Source: an uncultured Veillonella sp. (GTDB lineage Bacteria; Bacillota; Negativicutes; Veillonellales; Veillonellaceae). Taken from it: a stretch of 25,472 bases of DNA. Of this stretch, positions 23,346 to 25,472 are shown piece by piece. The notes below the pieces were generated by a model. It searched no databases. It was not told the DNA's origin and saw only the letters and a program-made list of their open reading frames with translations. Position 1 is the stretch's first letter. The number at the start of each line of letters is the position of its first letter. The DNA lies in the NCBI GenBank assembly GCA_900549805.1, contig URPV01000014.1, forward strand, positions 1 through 25,472, given 5' to 3'. Made by a program: the position numbers and the translations under genes.

Positions 23346-23408
23346 TTTCCTATAAGAGATAACTGCCTACTGATTAAATTCAAATCAAAATCAGTCGATT
23401 CTATGTAA

Positions 23409-24248
23409 TTAGTCTTTTCTACGGCCATCCTTATCTACCGCTCTATCAGTAGTTTCTTCCTGATCAGAACTAATCTCCCCTGCAGGCTTATCATGAAGGT
23501 GGAAATCGCTTTCTGCCTGTTCTTGCGCCAGATCACGTTCCTTAGTCCGCCGCATATACCATTTATAGGCCTTATAGATGCCATAGTAGATAATGAGGAA
23601 GATGACAGAAATGACCGCTAAGCGTCCCATATTTTCATGGATGTTGACTAGATCTTGGCCGATGGCCATCTCTACCGCTGTGGACGGAAACTTGCCGACC
23701 AAGTTGGCCACGATGTAATCTTTTACCGTAATTTGGGAGATAGCCCCCAAGGCCGTGATGAGGCCCGATGGGAAATAAGGAACTGTTCGAGCAAATAGCA
23801 TAACCATAAAGCCATTTTGCTCAGAAAAGTCGTCTAGCTTTAAGAGGAACTTAGACTTATGGATGAGTGTATCCGCCTTATCCCGCAAAAGGTAGCGGAA
23901 GATAAAGAAGGATATGGTCACCCCTACACATTCCCCAAACCAGGCTATAACAAGCCCTTCCCAGTAACCAAAGACCAAGGCCGAAGCCGTAGAAAAAACA
24001 ATGGCTGGTAAAAAGCCCACCATATTGACGACTACGATAAGGTAGATGGTAGCCAAGACAGCCCAAGGGCCGTAACCCTTAAGGGTTTCAGAGATAAGCT
24101 GCATATCATGGCTAAGGATGATGCGGTGCATGGTGGCATAGAAGCTAGGATCTAGCCAGTGAACGAAGAGGGCCACCAAGACGAGGGAGCCTATGGCTCC
24201 CAACTTGATGGTCCATTCGATGTGTTTGGATTTTTTTTCTTCTTTCAT
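23409..24248 (-). CDS. TVP38/TMEM64 (DedA-like, SNARE-associated) membrane protein
   Basis: This 279-residue inner-membrane protein has about five to six hydrophobic segments between residues 12 and 225. It contains the family's central LFARTVPYFPSGLITALGAI segment, whose Arg and Pro are conserved in the VTT/DedA fold. A re-entrant pattern with FGYWEGLVIAWFGECVGVTISF precedes it. The family includes lipid scramblases and transporters that support membrane homeostasis. No specific role can be read here. The C-terminal 50 residues are highly charged (many Glu, Asp, Lys and Arg) and probably cytosolic and disordered. It starts 14 bp after the ilvE stop, so it is co-transcribed, and it ends before a strong terminator. 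Confidence 0.85.
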   Translation of the reverse strand: MKEEKKSKHIEWTIKLGAIGSLVLVALFVHWLDPSFYATMHRIILSHDMQLISETLKGYGPWAVLATIYLIVVVNMVGFLPAIVFSTASALVFGYWEGLVIAWFGECVGVTISFFIFRYLLRDKADTLIHKSKFLLKLDDFSEQNGFMVMLFARTVPYFPSGLITALGAISQITVKDYIVANLVGKFPSTAVEMAIGQDLVNIHENMGRLAVISVIFLIIYYGIYKAYKWYMRRTKERDLAQEQAESDFHLHDKPAGEISSDQEETTDRAVDKDGRRKD

Positions 24249-24262
24249 AGGACCTTTCAGTC

Positions 24263-25285
24263 TTATTTAACCTCTACAATCCAACCTTCTGGAGCTTCTA
24301 CTTCACAGTGTTGGATAGCGAGCAAGGTGTCATACAATTTCTTAGTGTATGGACCCATGTCTTCCATACCTGCTGGGAATTTGATATCCCCTTCTTCTGT
24401 ATGGATGCAACCCACTGGAGAAATAACTGCAGCTGTACCACAAAGGCCTGCTTCCGCAAAGTCCTTCAATTCATCAAAGCGAACTGGACGGTGTTCCACC
24501 TTCATGCCCAAATAGTGCTCAGCTACATACATGAGGGAACGACGAGTAACAGAAGGCAAGATGGAATCAGATTTAGGAGATACCAGAGTGCCATCCTTAG
24601 TTACAAAGATAAAGTTAGCCCCACCAGTTTCTTCTACATAAGTACGGGTAGCCGCATCAAGATACATATTTTCAGCATAGCCATGTTCGTGAGCATCCGT
24701 AATAGCATAGAGGGACATAGCATAGTTGAGACCTGCTTTGATATGACCAGTCCCATGAGGAGCGGCACGGTCAAAGTCGGTCACACGAATAGTGATTGGT
24801 TTAGCCCCACCCTTGAAATAAGCACCTACTGGTGTAGTGAAGATACGGAATTGGTATTCATCCGCAGGTTTAACACCGATAACAGGGTTGGTCCCCATCA
24901 TGTAAGGACGAATATAGAGAGAAGCACCAGTTCCATAAGGAGGAACAAAGTCCTTGTTAGCCTTAACAGTTTCAACAACAGCTTCTACAAAGCGCTTTTC
25001 ATCGAATGGAGGCATCACAAGGCGCTCTGCAGAATCATGGAAGCGCTTAGCATTAAGGTCTGGGCGGAAAACAACAATGCGACCATCCTTAGTATAATAA
25101 GCCTTCATGCCTTCAAATACAGTTTGTGCGTATTGGAAAACACCAGCACATTCGTTTAAGACAATATTGGCATCGGTGGACATTTGTCCTTGATCCCATT
25201 GGCCATCTTTATAGTTAGATACAAAACGATATGGTGTTTGGTGGTACCCAAAACCAAGATTTTCCCAATCTAGTTGTTCACTCAT
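24263..25285 (-). CDS. ilvE: Branched-chain amino acid aminotransferase
   Basis: This 340-residue fold-type IV PLP enzyme exchanges amino groups between Leu/Ile/Val and 2-oxoglutarate. The catalytic Lys is K183 in GTGHIKAGLNYAM. Upstream blocks FQYAQTVFEGMKAY and RPDLNAKRFHDSAERL and the downstream YVEETGGANFIFV (Glu near 218) match the longer, BCAT-II-type branch found in Firmicutes and eukaryotes. Length is normal for that branch. AGGAGG precedes the ATG. It is the first gene of a two-gene unit with the DedA-like gene and has its own promoter. No T-box or leader peptide is visible between promoter and start. Confidence 0.95.
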   Translation of the reverse strand: MSEQLDWENLGFGYHQTPYRFVSNYKDGQWDQGQMSTDANIVLNECAGVFQYAQTVFEGMKAYYTKDGRIVVFRPDLNAKRFHDSAERLVMPPFDEKRFVEAVVETVKANKDFVPPYGTGASLYIRPYMMGTNPVIGVKPADEYQFRIFTTPVGAYFKGGAKPITIRVTDFDRAAPHGTGHIKAGLNYAMSLYAITDAHEHGYAENMYLDAATRTYVEETGGANFIFVTKDGTLVSPKSDSILPSVTRRSLMYVAEHYLGMKVEHRPVRFDELKDFAEAGLCGTAAVISPVGCIHTEEGDIKFPAGMEDMGPYTKKLYDTLLAIQHCEVEAPEGWIVEVK

Positions 25286-25315
25286 AATAGAACCTCCTAA
25301 GTATCTTATAGTTCA

Positions 25316-25361
25316 TATACTAAGTATAGTAACACTCTATTCTCGTTGATTCAATAGAATC
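25316..25361. repeat. Two palindromes over the ilvE promoter
   Basis: TATACTAAGTATA (25316-25328, odd palindrome) covers the -10 region and GATTC-AATA-GAATC (25348-25361) covers the -35. They are possible operator sites, but their sequences differ from each other and match no operator I recognise. Confidence 0.4.
25326..25354 (-). promoter_or_regulatory. ilvE promoter
   Basis: On the minus strand TTGAAT (25349-25354) and TACTAT (25326-25331) are 17 bp apart. Both are overlapped by palindromes (25348-25361 and 25316-25328). An alternative -10, TATACT, overlaps but lacks a -35. Confidence 0.5.
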
Positions 25362-25420
25362 ACCCATAAAGATATCTTATCAGTATATAAATAAAGGCTA
25401 TGTCACAACAAACAGTTGAT

Positions 25421-25468
25421 AAATAGCCATTTTTATAGGGGAGTATCAGAACTCCCCTACAAACTGTT
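25421..25468. repeat. Nested inverted repeats at the right edge
   Basis: AACAGTT (25421-25427) pairs with AACTGTT (25462-25468), and inside it TAGGGGAGT (25436-25444) pairs perfectly with ACTCCCCTA (25451-25459) around ATCAGA. No T-tract follows the inner stem on either strand, so a terminator is not clear. It may belong to the 3' end of a gene beyond the edge. Confidence 0.5.
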
Positions 25469-25472
25469 ATTT

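Larger units (their letters stand above)
23040..23408. other. 369-bp intergenic region, no coding sequence seen
   Basis: This is the longest gap in the window. From right to left it holds a 7-bp inverted repeat ACTGATT/AATCAGT (23369-23395), the terminator of the DedA-like gene (23313-23345), an inverted repeat CTACCC/GGGTAG (23267-23296), a CRP/FNR-like site (23185-23200), a possible mrp promoter (23109-23136) and a TGTCTA/TAGACA hairpin (about 23087-23102) in the mrp leader. No open frame with a ribosome site was found on either strand. Confidence 0.6.

Noticed and set aside
24308..25159. Open frame of 283 codons on the plus strand opposite ilvE
   Set aside because: It mirrors a clear aminotransferase on the minus strand, has no ribosome site or recognisable motif, and its length follows from the codon pattern of ilvE.
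25421..25468. Intrinsic terminator for a gene beyond the right edge
   Set aside because: The stems are strong but neither strand has a T-tract directly after the inner stem, so it is listed only as an inverted repeat.
1..25472. Mobile island, CRISPR array or phage defence system
   Set aside because: No repeats with spacers, transposase, integrase or toxin-antitoxin genes were seen, and gene content is housekeeping throughout.

Overview
The window looks like a chromosomal segment of a Veillonella-type member of the Negativicutes, a diderm Firmicute. This is inferred from gene content: clostridial-type ABC, peptidase and NrdR proteins sit beside a complete ADP-heptose pathway and two heptosyltransferases for lipooligosaccharide. 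A long pyruvate carboxylase and a dicarboxylate transporter fit a lactate/dicarboxylate-fermenting lifestyle. Every gene I can support lies on the minus strand, so transcription runs from high to low coordinates. No rRNA, tRNA, CRISPR array, insertion sequence or phage gene was seen.

Right end to left: ilvE (branched-chain aminotransferase) and a TVP38/DedA-like membrane protein form a unit (25285-23409) ending in a clear terminator. After a 369-bp intergenic region come an Mrp/NBP35 Fe-S carrier ATPase and a DASS (SLC13/CitT) carboxylate transporter, closed by a 32-bp palindromic terminator. Next are an M18 aminopeptidase and a small unit of a GerMN-domain lipoprotein followed by a copper nitrite reductase (NirK). 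The NirK membrane anchor and catalytic body are in different frames, and a strong intrinsic terminator sits immediately before its ribosome binding site. A CRP/FNR-type palindrome lies upstream of this unit. Pyruvate carboxylase follows as a single-gene unit, with two identical palindromes around its promoter and a compound terminator.

From 13634 down to 4173 runs one tightly packed operon: nrdR, an M19 dipeptidase, gmhA, hldE, hldD, gmhB, two GT9 heptosyltransferases, a DEDDh exonuclease and a second M18 aminopeptidase. GmhA, HldE (kinase and adenylyltransferase), GmhB and HldD make ADP-L-glycero-beta-D-manno-heptose from sedoheptulose 7-phosphate, and the two transferases add heptose to the lipid A/Kdo core. 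Many junctions overlap by 1 to 17 bp, which suggests translational coupling.

Finally there is a four-gene ABC importer operon of the TrpXYZ type with two tandem paralogous binding lipoproteins, a permease and an ATPase. Its terminator overlaps the promoter of the edge-truncated rpsO.

I do not see a wholly new system. The most interesting spots are the frame-split nirK with its embedded terminator and CRP/FNR-like site, the palindromes at the pyc promoter, and the duplicated binding proteins. All regulatory calls are by eye.
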